Shown one piece after another: positions 10,181 to 20,739 of a stretch of 64,000 nucleotides of DNA. Positions within the stretch are counted from its first letter, which is position 1. Each line of letters starts with the position of its first letter. The position numbers and the translations under genes were made by a program. The notes beneath the pieces were generated by a model. It saw only the letters and a list, made by a program, of their open reading frames with translations. It did no database searches and had not been told where the DNA came from. Origin of the DNA: Eutreptiella sp. 'Long Island Sound 2002' (Eukaryota > Euglenozoa > Euglenophyceae > Eutreptiales > Eutreptiaceae); the NCBI GenBank assembly GCA_964036045.1, contig OZ038392.1:24742663-24806662 (forward strand), in the 5' to 3' direction.

Positions 10181-12075
10181 TCAGTCTGAGTCCTTCTGTT
10201 CCAGATCGTCGTTCACAAGCTTGAAAACATCCTTGATGAGGTCCGCTTTGCCATTGAGGGTGACTCTTTGCACTGCTGTGGCATGGTGGGTGAAGGACAT
10301 CGTCAGCCTAACTCCTGGTGCCAGTCGCACCTTGTGGCGGACGAGGTAAAGGTGGCGTTGGGTTTGGTCCTTGCCCTTCTCAGCAGGCTCGACCCGTGCC
10401 ATTGCATACTGCGCCCTGGTGCGGCGCGTGATCCAGCCACAGAAGGTCTGCCAGGCGTTGTGGAGGTTTCGTTCTGGCACTGGCCGGCACAGCACCAACT
10501 CGAAGGATTGCTCGGTCACCGCCCCCAGGCGGTATCTGGGCTGTTCTGCATTGAGGTGCCCTTCCGCTCTCTCCGCTCTCCGTCGCAGCGTGCGCGCCTT
10601 CTGCGCCAGCTTGCCTTCCGGGCCCCGTGATCCTCGTGGGCGCTTGGACCCCACTTTCCCGTCTTGTACGTACCCAGCGATGTCGTGCTACAGGAGTTTG
10701 CGAGGACTTGCCAGTTGCTTCCCAGGACCCCATCCTTGCTGTCCGCCTGGGCTCGACACAATGCGGCATATGCCCGTCGGTATGCCGGCCATGCCCTGGG
10801 GATCTCGTCGTCTTCACTCTCCCCCTCCACTTCTCCTTCATGCCAAAGGAACCCGTTTGGGCTGTCCTCCGCCAAGCCGCCCCCTCCCCCCCCTTCCGTG
10901 GGAAGTCAGTTCTCGCAGTCCCATATCCAGTGGCTGTCTCCACATTCTCCACAAGGCCCCGGGGGGCCCTTCGCCACGTCATACGCGTTGTCGCCTCTCG
11001 CAGTGCAGTAGTAGGTGTTGTTCCCCAACGCCGCGAACCGGAATCTCCCTTTTCGGGTCGCTTCAATCCATGTGCGGGCTCGCAATCTTTCCAACTCCTC
11101 GGCAGACCTCGCCGTGACCCGGGATTGTGGTTGCTTCCCGGTGCCCTTATGTGAGCCACCGGTCACACTGTGGCCCCCGCTGGGGTACTTCTCTTTATAG
11201 TTGTCCTTGGAGACCAGCATCACCTCCCACAGCTCCTTTGCCAGCGTCTCCCCTTTGTCCTCCTCGTTCGACTCCAGGAATTTCTTCAGTGAAGCTGTCG
11301 TCTCACGCATCCATTTGGCGTTTCCCCGGGGCCTCAACAAACTCGTCCAGCGCTGCAGGGGTCAGGGGTCTCACGAGTTTTGCTCTCCGCTTGTGCTCCA
11401 GTCTCACTTTGAGCGCTTCCATCTGTTTTGAGATCTGCTGCTCCTCCGGGTCTACAGATGCGTCTGGCTTCCCTCCATCTGATGCATCTGCCGATACCAG
11501 GTTCAGTTTGTGGCCTTCCCGGATGATGATCCACTTGAAGTTGTCGAAGAGGGCCAGTGCTCCCATTGCCTTGAGCACGAATTCGGGGTCTTCTGGCTTT
11601 CGGGTCTCCGGGATGCCCTCAGCAAACTCTCGGATGGCCAGGCGGTGCTTGGCTGCCAGCTGTGCCACCTCCATTCCCGCCTTCCCGATTCGGCACTGGA
11701 GCAGAGCTTCTCAAAAGTGGTCCACTGCGACTCCAGAAACGACTTGATGCGAGCCCTGATCTCGTCGCTGACCGCCAGCTCCGTCTCCTATTTCGCCTTG
11801 AACTCCCCTGTCTGGACCTCAATTGTGCATCGACAGCAGCTCTCATAGCCAGCAATGGCGTGGAGGAGTTTGAGCGGATCTTCTTCCCAACCAGAGGCCA
11901 CCTTGAGGTATTGCACCCATTTGTCGTGGTCCACCCCTGCGTCTCTGATGCGCTGCATGATTTCCACTGCCGCTCTCGCCAAGTGGTCTGCGGGGAGGGT
12001 GCTCTTGTAGACCTCGAATTGGCCCTTGGAGACGAAGTCTTTGAAGGTGAGGGACTCCATGCGGATGGCTGACAT
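10181..12075 (-). pseudogene. gag-like protein with one zinc knuckle
   Basis: The gene starts at ATG 12075 (MSAIRMESLTFKDFVSKG) and runs through frames 12075-11788, 11674-11303, 11340-10906 and 10654-10181. It has the character of a retroelement gag: an alpha-helical N-terminal half, a charged middle (SNEEDKGETLAKELWEV) and a single Cys-rich knuckle CGECGDSHWIWDC (C-x2-C-x3-H-x4-C) near 10915. After the knuckle is a basic region with RRRAERAE. A TAG at 11790-11788 is followed in frame by at least 35 codons of convincing protein (ETELAVSDEIRARIKSFLES), and frames shift near 11680 and 11325. No protease, RT or integrase lies in the 2.4 kb between the flanking 93-bp repeats, so this would be a non-autonomous element. 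Confidence 0.6.
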
Positions 12076-12115
12076 TTAGTATGGATCTCCTTACTTGGCC
12101 TGACGGGCCTGAGAA

Positions 12116-12208
12116 CCCAAAAATCTTTAAAAGATTCTATAGTGATAGTGCATATGAGTGGTATTATGGGGTGAATCCTGTTATTCGCCTATAGGCGAAT
12201 CCCTTGAT
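12116..12208 (-). repeat. 93-bp terminal direct repeat, upstream copy
   Basis: Partner of 9713-9805. Here the internal palindrome is perfect over 18 bases (ATTCGCCTATAGGCGAAT). Confidence 0.85.
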
Positions 12209-12234
12209 GCATCTACAGGAGGGAACATGTCCTT

Positions 12235-12540
12235 TTTGGCGGATGGTCTGCACCGGCTGTTACACATGTCTCCTATTTGTCCTTTTCGGCGGATGGTCTG
12301 CACAGGCGTTTACACATGTCCCCCACGTGTCCTTTTCGGCGCATGGTCTGCACAGGCGTTTACACAATTTTCCTACTTGTCCTTTTCGGCGGATGGTCTG
12401 CACAGGCGTTTACACAATTTTCCTACTTGTCCTTTTCGGCGGATGGTCTGCACAGGCGTTTACACAATTTTCTTGCTTGTCCTTTTCGGCGGATGGTCTA
12501 CACAGGCCATTACGCTTCTCTCTAACTTGTCCTGTTCATG
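12235..12540 (+). repeat. 50-bp tandem repeat with GGCGGATGGTCTGC motif
   Basis: The string GGATGGTCTG or GCATGGTCTG recurs at 12241, 12291, 12341, 12391, 12441 and 12491, an exact 50-bp period. Each unit reads TTGTCCTTTTCGGCGGATGG then TCTGCACAGGCGTTTACACA. Open frames through it are a by-product of the period. Confidence 0.95.
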
Positions 12541-12622
12541 CTTTCTGGCTGGACACATCTCCCGATCGAGGGATGGTGGTGTTGAAAAACACCGTTGTGG
12601 CACCGTGGCGCCTGGGGCTCAC

Positions 12623-13030
12623 TCACCCCAAGAAGGGGCGAATGACCCCCCGGTCGGCCCGTCGGTAGGCACACAGGCGGGGCGGGGCTGGGGCTGCTGG
12701 GGCGACCCCCACCTCGTCGCTGGGCATGCTACCCAACATCCGCTCGCCAAACAAAGTGGCGAGGGTCTCCTTCCTCTCTTCCTTAAAGGGGATGATCCTC
12801 TGCACCCTCTTGCCCTGCTTTTCTTCCTTCCCCTCTTCCTTCTTTGCCTTCCCTTCGAAGTAGATGGTCCTCTGCACCTTCTTCTCGTGCTTTTCCTCCC
12901 TCTCCTCTCTCTTCTTCGCCTTGAAGGGGATAATCTTATGCACCTTCTTCTCCCTCTTCTCTTCATTCTTATGCTCTTCCTTTCTTTTCCTCTCTTTCTC
13001 AGGCATTTTTGTATAGCGGATGGTCTGCAC
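12623..13030 (-). CDS. Lys/Glu-rich repetitive frame, doubtful
   Basis: A 135-codon frame contains three imperfect 22-24-residue repeats with the pattern KKVxxIIPF followed by a run of Lys, Arg and Glu. It could be a charged coiled-coil fragment. It could equally be a translation of purine-rich minisatellite DNA, because it sits inside the 12.2-14.7 kb repeat region and has no recognisable domain. Confidence 0.25.
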   Translation of the reverse strand: MQTIRYTKMPEKERKRKEEHKNEEKREKKVHKIIPFKAKKREEREEKHEKKVQRTIYFEGKAKKEEGKEEKQGKRVQRIIPFKEERKETLATLFGERMLGSMPSDEVGVAPAAPAPPRLCAYRRADRGVIRPFLG

Positions 13031-13215
13031 GGGCGTTACACATGACTCCTGCTTTGCTCAGGCGATTACACAATTGTCCTACGTGTCCTTTTCGGCGGAT
13101 GTTCTGCTTTTCGGCCTGACACAATCACACATGACTCCTACTTGTCCTTTTCGGCGGATGGTCTACACATGACTCCTACTTGTCCTTTTCGGCGGATGGT
13201 CTGCTCAGGCGATTG
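13015..13215 (+). repeat. scattered GGCGGATGGTCTGC motifs
   Basis: Four irregularly spaced copies of the motif seen at 12235-12540 (13017, 13097 variant, 13156, 13195), separated by ACACATGACTCCTACTTGTC. Confidence 0.85.
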
Positions 13216-13262
13216 CACAATCTTTTCGGCGGCCCTTCGTTTTCCTAGTTATGTGGTATGGC

Positions 13263-13340
13263 AGCTGGTTGGTCTAGAGGTATGTGCATGTTCACTACGT
13301 TTCGAAACCCTGGGTTCAAACCCTTGCATACACACTGTGT
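13263..13340 (+). ncRNA. tRNA-like Pol III promoter unit (SINE-like)
   Basis: A box A match TTGGTCTAGAGG (13269-13280) and a box B match GGTTCAAACCC (13313-13323) are 33 bases apart, the spacing of a real tRNA. Acceptor and anticodon arms do not pair convincingly, so I read it as a tRNA-derived SINE head or tRNA relic rather than a functional tRNA. Confidence 0.45.
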
Positions 13341-13624
13341 CTGCATCGTAGGAAGAGGAACCGCAAGACCAGGGGCCCACAAGGGAGGTGGAGGACAAGC
13401 TTACCCCATGGGGCGCAACCAACAAATACAGGCGCTGAAGATAGGCAATCAAATGCGATCACCAGCTGCCCTTCATTTTTAGCAACAACGCCTACCGAGG
13501 GCTGGTCTGTTGTGGCTGTCCCAGCGTGGGCTGGGCTGGTCTTGTTGGAGCCACCATCCCTGTGCCGGAGGCTGTTCGACGACGAGGTGGCTGGTGCTGG
13601 GCTGGAGCTATTGTTGGAGTTGGC

Positions 13625-13692
13625 CAGGCCAGGGTTCGAACCAACGAGCCCTGCCGCCGGAGTCTACGCCCATAACCACTCATCCACAGACG
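13625..13692 (-). ncRNA. tRNA-like Pol III promoter unit (SINE-like)
   Basis: On the minus strand a box A match TGGATGAGTGG (13686-13676) is followed 34 bases later by a box B match GGTTCGAACCC (13642-13632). The 5' part resembles the D arm of a Ser/Leu tRNA. The anticodon stem is not formed, so it is probably a tRNA-derived repeat. Confidence 0.45.
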
Positions 13693-13839
13693 AACGTTGC
13701 TCAGTTTGGTTGCCGTAACCTGAACCACCCCTCCCTTGCAAAGAGCATCACTGCACCCGAACAGCATGTTGAATGCAAAGTTGAATGCAAAGTGCATTGA
13801 AAGTGCATCTGCTCAGGGATTTGTCCTACAGTCCTTTTC

Positions 13840-13945
13840 GGTTACACAATTGTCCTACTTGTCCTTTTCGGCGCATGGTCTGCACAGGCGTTTACACATG
13901 AATGGTACTCCTTTTCGGCGAATGGTCTGCTCAGGCGTTTACACT
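13840..13945 (+). repeat. GGCGCATGGTCTGC motif cluster
   Basis: Two more copies of the 12.2-kb motif (13874 and 13919) with GTCCTTTTCGG upstream and GGCGTTTACAC downstream. Confidence 0.85.
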
Positions 13946-14000
13946 TGTCCTCAAATGTCATCAGTTCATGAACAACATTTGCACTACTGTGGTATCGTTT

Positions 14001-14068
14001 CGTGCTTGGTCTAGTGGTCTGCTGCATGTGGTTGTGTTCCGTGTTCGTAGGTTCAATTCCCGAAGAAT
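14001..14068 (+). ncRNA. tRNA-like Pol III promoter unit (SINE-like)
   Basis: Box A TTGGTCTAGTGG (14006-14017) and box B GGTTCAATTCC (14050-14060) are separated by 32 bases. Both boxes fit the consensus well. Terminal stems do not pair, so it is most likely a tRNA-derived SINE head. Confidence 0.5.
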
Positions 14069-14239
14069 ACAAAGCAAACGTGCAAGGATGATGCCGGATG
14101 GCGTACCGGAAGCGGATCTGCCAGTGGGCAAGGCACATATGAAAAGGCGCAGAAGACAAGTTTTTTCAGACACATCTCTATCTCATCGAAGGGGTCACAC
14201 ATGTCTCCTACAGGCCATTACACATCCTTGTCCAGTTAC

Positions 14240-14660
14240 ACATCTTGCTAACTCTCCTACTTGTCCTTTTCGGCGGAGGGTCTGCACCGCTCTACTCCTC
14301 TTCGGCGTCCTTTTCGGCGGATGGTCTGCACAGGCCATTACCTACTTGTCCTTTCCGGCGGATGGTCTGCAGAGGGGTCACACATGTCTCCTATAGGCCA
14401 TTACACATCTTGCTGTCTCTCCTACAGGGTCTGCACCGCTCTACTCCTCGGCGGATGGTCTGCAAAGGCCGTTACCTACTTGTCCTTTTCGGCGGATGGT
14501 CTGCAGAGCTCCCCTACTTGTCCTTTTCGGTGAGAGGTCTCCAGTCCCGGGCTCTCCTACTTGTCCTTCCGTCTCGACAGGCTCAACACATGGTCTGCAC
14601 CTACATCTCCCGTACGTCCTTTTGTCCTTTTCGGCGGATGGTCTGCACATACTCTCCTAC
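14240..14660 (+). repeat. GGCGGATGGTCTGC motif cluster, irregular spacing
   Basis: Copies at about 14275, 14318, 14359, 14453, 14491 and 14635 plus shorter derivatives (GGGTCTGCACCGCTCTACTC, twice). The spacing varies from 40 to 140 bp, unlike the regular 50-bp array at 12.2 kb. Confidence 0.85.
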
Positions 14661-14750
14661 GTGTCCCCTTTTACCCGTCGTGCACCCACAACCCATCGTT
14701 AGCACAGGACAACACTGTGTGCATCATTCCTCGTGTCCGATCGGGCCGAG

Positions 14751-14920
14751 CCCATGGTGGAGGTGCACACTCCATAGTACAACAATAAAGAAAGTAATTA
14801 TACTGCTGCCCAAAGAGCTGTCGTTCAGGCCACCCAGCCCATGGTGGACACTCCATAGTATAATAATAATGAAAATAATAATATTGCTGCTGTCTCCAAA
14901 CAGCTGCCGCTTAGGCGTCG
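14751..14920. repeat. two-copy repeat of about 85 bp
   Basis: CCCATGGTGGA, CACTCCATAGTA and a run of AATAATAAT-type sequence followed by TGCTGC occur at 14751-14836 and again at 14838-14920. The second copy is more AT-rich. Confidence 0.75.
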
Positions 14921-14933
14921 TCGTATTGCCGGG

Positions 14934-17400
14934 TTGACGTCAACCCAGGCTGGACGCTCTGCCAAGCGAACTATCGATGTTCCAGAAGATGCTGTTCACT
15001 CGAAACCGAGTAAACTAAAATGTGATGTTTTGGAAGATTCGCTGGGTCTACCACGCATCTCTGAATGTCTTCAACAGATGGCTCTTGATGTTAAATTATG
15101 TGCTTCTTTTTCAGAACCACCGTTGTCTAAGACACAATTTCTGTTTGCCTTCCCATACCCTTCTGTTGCTTTAGTACACGCTTTGACTCATGCAACTCAC
15201 AAATAGTCATATCTCCCATTTCTATTGACCTGTTTGCGTGAGACTCGTAATATTGTTACCTAGACACAAGTACAGTCGTCCAGGGTGCGTTGCTTTTTGC
15301 CATTTGCTTTTGCAACTTGTTAACCAAACATGGAACCTCCTGCATGTTGTACGTAACAATCCATCTGTGCTGCCGAATCCATGTCCCCGCTTGAAAAATC
15401 TTTGATTGCAGCATACTACCCAAGGCCTTCATTTAGCATTGGGTAGCGACCTCTGCCCGAATGCCCTACTTGTTCAATCCCATACGTTGCTGTTCACCCA
15501 TATGCCTCTCATGCATTGTGATGGCCTAGATTGATTTGTATCACCATGGTCGTTTCCCTAGTGCAAGCAATGTCTGAATGATTTAGTATATAGGCCGTAC
15601 TTGGGTGATAATGTTTACAACATGTTTGCGTCTATGATTCAGCGTCTTCTTTACCTTGATGCCCCAGTTCGATTTGTACCTTTTCTGCATCCTGCACAAC
15701 ATAGATGTAATTCCACAGTGGTGCTTCCAACGATTTGGTACGGCACTATCTCTCCCACGAACATCCACACAGATGTCCTTATGGATCTTTCAAAATGTCC
15801 AGGCAACACTTGTTTGGCCAATTAATTCTTTTGTTGCGGCCTCTCTACTCAGTAAACCCTTATATCAGCTCGGACGAAAAATCATTCCCCTGCCACAACG
15901 CCTCTGTATCATGTATACACAATGCCCATATTCACAAGTTGCCCCTCCGATTTCATATATTTCCACTCCCACAGCTGGCATACCACATTACATACCTCCA
16001 TGTGGACAGTTTGGAATGTAGAATTTCATATTTGACGTCCGGCCTTCGCCAATTTACAGGCACCGTATGCCTGGGATGAAATTTTCCATTCTGTCCACCG
16101 ATGCATCCCAGCGCTCCCATACGCTCCATTCCCACACATCCGTAAATTATTACGTATGGTTGACTGGGCAGCATTGAATGAACTGAATTATCCTGGGCAG
16201 TGGCTCTGCGCTTCATTTTCACCCTTCCTCGTTTCCATCTACTACGGCTAGACAGGGGCCGTTTCACAGCCCAGGGCCGTTTTGACACGATGGAAGGAGG
16301 AAATTCAGCAAATTTTTGCATGGAAAAGCTTCAAATTTCAGCATACCAGTGTGGTTCATCGTATTTCAAAATGTTGCACATTATGGGCCACGCTTCCTTT
16401 TTACCCATCGCCTTTCAAGCCTTGCCATTGTTTTAGGCTGATGCAATTGAATAGCAAACAATTGTGTAGAACCCTCCTACTCTCAATGATCACCAACATA
16501 GACAACGTTGTTTTTTACGTTGGCTTGTCCAGCATCGCATGACAAGCCCGTTATCCACTCTACGTCTCCACGATGCAAAATACTGGGACAACCAAGTTTC
16601 TTCCTTACGGCTGTCCTGGTGTGGAGTAGATCCATCTCGCATCCTCCTCCGGTCAGAAGGTGTTGTCCCAACTCGGAAATACCATGCACTCCAAGTTCGA
16701 CTTCTCCCATTAGTTTACCATCACTTTCATACCGAATTACCACATTCAGTGCTACTAAAAACCCCCGGCATCACTTCTCGTGATGCACGTCATATCAAAC
16801 AATCCTTCTGTCATTTTGTACATTCTACCACACTACCAAAACCCATCAAACAATACTTATCACAATCTCAAATTGTTCTTGTGAGTCACCCAAGTAAACT
16901 CCTCCACGTATTTACACGTGACTGATTGCAGCCATCAATCAATGAATACCGTGACTATGTTGCCCAGCATGTCGATCAAGACAATTGTGTCCTTAAAGGA
17001 CCCAAGATGGCACTGTTAGTGCCAGACTCCTTTTCTTCTTTACTCAATGCCCCCATAAACAAAATTGTCACACCGACTCCATTTTGTGCCCATTATACTA
17101 TTGCTGAACAATTGCACAAAAGATGGGACCTTCCCTTTTGAGGAGATTGCTGCTGATGTACATAACATTCTCAATGCACACCTCGATTCCCAACGTGCCA
17201 AAGACGCTTGCATTGGGAATACACCGAGACTTTTCATAGACTCATATCCTAATCACCTCCCTGTATGTGTGGATAAGTATCCACTTCTTGTTGGAGTTGC
17301 TACAATGGTAACTTTCAGTCTTCTCGTTTTGCAAGCAATCCTCCATTCACCTAATTACAGACTCATAACGTCTCATCATGTTACTTCACAAGTACATTAG
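14934..17400 (+). pseudogene. AT-richer degenerate coding-like island
   Basis: Base composition drops to near 45% GC, below the neighbours. Several plus-strand segments look like decayed protein: 14934-15206, 15601-15825, 16130-16540 (with HIRKLLRMVDWAALNELN), 16540-16925 and 16926-17400 (with LQPSINEYRDYVAQHVDQ, then FEEIAADVHNILNAHLDSQ). They are broken by stops and shifts every 60-130 codons. I do not recognise the family. It is probably an old element or a transferred gene in decay. No start codon, splice site or terminus can be fixed. Confidence 0.4.
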
Positions 17401-17469
17401 AGTGGAAAACCTATTGTAGGGTTGTTGCTCGAGCAGCTTCCACAACATGGTAGTCATTTCAATCTTCAT

Positions 17470-17783
17470 AGAGAACCATTGTATCCAGTGTGTAGACCAT
17501 CCGGCCACTCGTCAAAACAACATTTGAGCTGTAGAGAACCATTGAATCCAGTGTGCAGACGATCCGGCCACTCGTCAAAACAAGGTTTGAGCTATAGAGA
17601 ATCATTGAATCCATTGTGCAGACCATCCAGCCACTCAACAAAACAAGGTTTGGGCTACAGAGAATGGGTATAACCACTGTGTAGACCACCCGGCCACTCG
17701 TCAAAACAAGGTTTGAGCTCTAGAGAACCATTGAATCCACTGTGGACACCATCTGGCCCCTCGTCCTCATCAATATTATTTCC
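17470..17783 (+). repeat. 63-bp in-frame tandem repeat, five copies
   Basis: Units start at 17470, 17533, 17596, 17659 and 17722. Each begins AGAGAA, contains GACCATCCGGCCACTCGTCA and ends GAGCT plus two or three bases. The period is a multiple of three, and most units read as a 21-residue peptide of the type EPLNPVCRxSGHSSKQGLSY. The last unit reads straight into the start region of element copy 2. Confidence 0.9.
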
Positions 17784-17793
17784 ACTTGCGACG

Positions 17794-20037
17794 AATATGT
17801 CTGACCATCAAACGTTGTACCTGGGTGATTTTGTGTACCAAATGCGGACTAGTCACACGCGGCAGGAGGCTTTCCTTACCGTTGTTTACTGCCACCATTG
17901 TTTGGAACACCCCCTGTGGGGTAGATGGTTAGAAGAGAACTTTGGGCAACCCATGGGTGACCCTAAGGAGACTAGCATCCTATTCGAGTCCTTCAGCCGC
18001 AAGAGGTACAAGTCAACGATGCCAAAGACACCACGGTACGGGCAGAGGAAAAAGATCCGGGCGGAAGGAGTTGCAATGAGAGTGCGACACGGAATGCGGA
18101 TGTCTCGCAACCAGATGCGCGTTTTTCAACGACTTTGCCCAAGCCTGCAATGCACTAGCGGGGAACTTTTAAAGGCAGAAAAGAAAGTGCTCCCCTGATT
18201 TAATAGGGAACTAACCAATTCACGCATACTTCGTACTTGTGGATGTCTGTTTTTTTGTGCTGCGGAGCGCAGCCAAAAAGTTGAAACCGTGCACACAGGA
18301 ATTGACCCGTTTGTCGCTGTTCATGTTTGCGGATGGGGTTTCCCCACGTGGCCGCGGCAATATTAATTTACAAGTGGCCATTGTAGATTGTTTAGGCAAC
18401 CTCATCCCCCCCCATAGGCACCAACATACCTGGTAGCACCATGCTAGTTGCATGGCGGGAGATGTCCAAGAAGGAATTCAATGTGTGGCGGATGGAATGA
18501 CGCATCGAGGAGCTAAACCTTCTGCAGAAAATGAAATTCCCACTCTAAGCCGGAATTTCATGTCAAGGGACCACCATTGTATTTGGTCAAAGGCCCGCAC
18601 TAATAAGTGTTCAGTGTGTCCGTGGTCGCGCAAGGACCACATGCAAAAGCTTTCCTGGGGTACACACAACCTCACCACCAATCCCGGACTCCGGCTCAGT
18701 GCAGTCCAAAACGTAGAGAACATGCAGTTTGTACAGCCCATCCTTCACAACCTAAAGGGTACCGTGTCCCGTTTTTTTGGAATCTGTGGACGAGCCATGG
18801 ATGGCCCCCAGCAGGTTACATTTTTGGGGGTGCTTTCGAGGGTGGCAAAAACATACGTTGTGGCTGACAATGCACAACAGGCACGGGAACAAGCCCGTCA
18901 ACGGTTTACATCAGGATTGAGTCTCACAAGGCGCGAGTCACGTGAGCTGATAGCGACGGTCGTTTTGGGGGTGCATCTGCCTTTACCCTTCCACTTTGCT
19001 GCTCTGGCACTGTGCCATGTGGCAATATTATTGTATGCATGTGACCTTCAACTGCCTACTGTTCAATGGAGAGCAGCAGGTGCCACTTATAGCTTCCTTG
19101 CATTGCTCGTTATGGAACTCGCAGAGGGCGGGAGCACCTGTGCGTTGTATTGTCATTCCCTGTTACACACATGCGGTTTGTCTAGACTATCTGTACACAC
19201 TAGTCAGGCCGGTGAGAGCAATCTCCGTCTCAGCAAGCGCTTTGCCCGCGTAACCTCCACAGTCCCTGATGACAGCATTCGTGCGTGTCGGACGCACGAA
19301 TTGTATATGAAGCTAGTGCACACAAGTGCAACTCGGCGTCAAGGTCGCTTATGGCGACCAGAACGTAGGCCCATCATCCTAGAGCCATGTATGTTTGGAG
19401 CCGGCACAGCACGGCGGGAGGGCATGGTGCATGTATTGACGCTGTGGATGGCCATACAACAGGCCACATTGTACATGGACGATGGTACCCACAGTTTGAA
19501 GTTGGGACTGCAAGGTGTGAAAGGACATAGTGACATCTGCTGTGTATGTGGGCAGTGTGCACGGGCACTCAGCCACACACAGCACTGGAATCCATTTGAT
19601 ATCACCGGGTTTCAGCCTTGGCCCTTGGTCCCGTGCACACCAAATGGCGTCTTTTTGTCTAGTAAGGAGAGAAAAAAGGGAGCGGTGGACATCAGTAGCA
19701 GCAGCCGTAAGCCACCCATCGCATCTAATGCTCTCAGTTCAGCCGGGCTGCATCAGAAGCACAACTTTGTTGGTGACACAGAAACCCTGTTCGCAAGTGC
19801 CGTGTGGCTTTGAAGGGCACATTATATATGGAGGAGGGCAGTGCCAGTGATTCTGACGCAGACAGCAGTGAGGACCTGCCCTCAATGCCTACACAAAGGA
19901 CCACACCAAAAGTTACTATTGGGTCCAATTCTAGCAGCAGCAGTAGTAGCAGTAGCAGTAGTAGTAGTAGTAGCAGTAGCAGCAGCAGCAGAGCAGTAGT
20001 AGTAGCAGGAGCAGTGGAACAAGCACGGAATCAGTGA
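17794..20037 (+). pseudogene. unrecognised multi-block element protein, copy 2
   Basis: This is the plus-strand relative of the protein at 9516-6968. Segments are 17794-18198 (MSDHQTLYLGDFVYQ), 18239-18436, 18452-19813 and a poly-Ser tract at 19932-19990. Shared landmarks, in the same order as copy 1, are FADGVSPRGRGNINL (18330), SRDHHCIWSK then CSVCPWSRKDH (18570-18650), VQPILHNLKG (18735), LSLTRRE (18925), EGGSTCALYCH, KRFARVTST and CCVCGQC (19540). The DGxxPRGR and DHHxxWS/CxCxW segments are the best candidates for a catalytic or metal-binding core (inference). Frames shift at a C run (18406-18413), and TGA and TAA stops interrupt the middle. The N-terminal block is unlike copy 1. I could not define terminal inverted repeats. 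Confidence 0.6.
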
Positions 20038-20399
20038 ACACCGGTGATGGTGAAGACATTGCATCTGTCATTGACTTGAATGAGACAGGGTGGTCCGATC
20101 TGTCTCCAGCTGTGCACATGCTGTCAGATGTGAGGAGTTTGAATTGCAAGGGGTTCTTATCCTGACGAGAAACCAGGGAGGCGAAAGGGTCTTAAAAGTT
20201 ATGTGTCCAACCACCAATGCCAATGAGAGGACGGGTTCCCAGGCCACTATCATGCACGTGATGGCCTCCCGTGTTGTGACGGATACGTGCCCGTCCACCT
20301 ATTCCTGTGACAGTCACAATCCAGACATCAAAAACAGTGCGATCCGCAAAAAATACTGTTTGCATGTGTTCCTGCTTGTGCCTTTGTCGGGTCAGAAGC

Positions 20400-20640
20400 C
20401 CTGTGACTCTTGGCAAGCTGTCTGTCAAGCAATCACATGTCGCAAAACCCCTCCCCTTGAAATTTTTTCTTGGCTTGCCAACAGCTTAGCAATTCGTGAA
20501 TTCCCCGTGGACTCTTGGATACCCCGGCCCTTAGTAGAGTTCTTAGGGCCCCAGTCCAAACTTGTTGGGCCCAAAAAGGTGACCCATGGTAGACCATGTT
20601 CTAGAAGTGCTCGGAAATTTTGGTGTTGTCCACGGTTGCG
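20400..20640. other. no gene supported
   Basis: Contains CACATGTCGCAAAA followed by CCTTGAAAT, a short match to 4687-4720 in the same orientation, and otherwise unassigned sequence. The long frame at 20090-20860 crosses repeats and is not supported as a gene. Confidence 0.4.
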
Positions 20641-20739
20641 GAAGTGCTCGCGATATTGCATGCAAGGTTGGACGATGCTCGGGTACCGGAGGACGCTTGG
20701 AAATTGTGCTCGGAAATTGTGCTCGGAAATCAAGAAGAC

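Larger units (their letters stand above)
9713..12208 (-). mobile_element. gag-only element bounded by 93-bp direct repeats
   Basis: The 93-bp repeats bracket the gag-like gene, and the upstream one ends 41 bp before its ATG. This resembles a short-LTR, gag-only non-autonomous retroelement. Against this, the repeats lack obvious TG..CA ends and I could not fix a target-site duplication. Confidence 0.45.

Noticed and set aside
12158-13045. 295-codon plus-strand ORF
   Set aside because: It crosses the 50-bp array and pyrimidine-rich DNA antisense to the Lys/Glu-rich frame; no domain.
12235-14660. CRISPR array (regular 24-base motif with spacers)
   Set aside because: In the regular part the 'spacers' are themselves near-identical (strict 50-bp tandem repeat), elsewhere spacing is irregular, there are no cas genes, and the context is eukaryotic.
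17794-20037. Alternative genetic code as a full explanation of stops in the element copies
   Set aside because: Element copy 2 also contains in-frame TGA and TAA stops plus frameshifts, so at least part of the interruption is ordinary decay; only the TAG excess is kept as a question.
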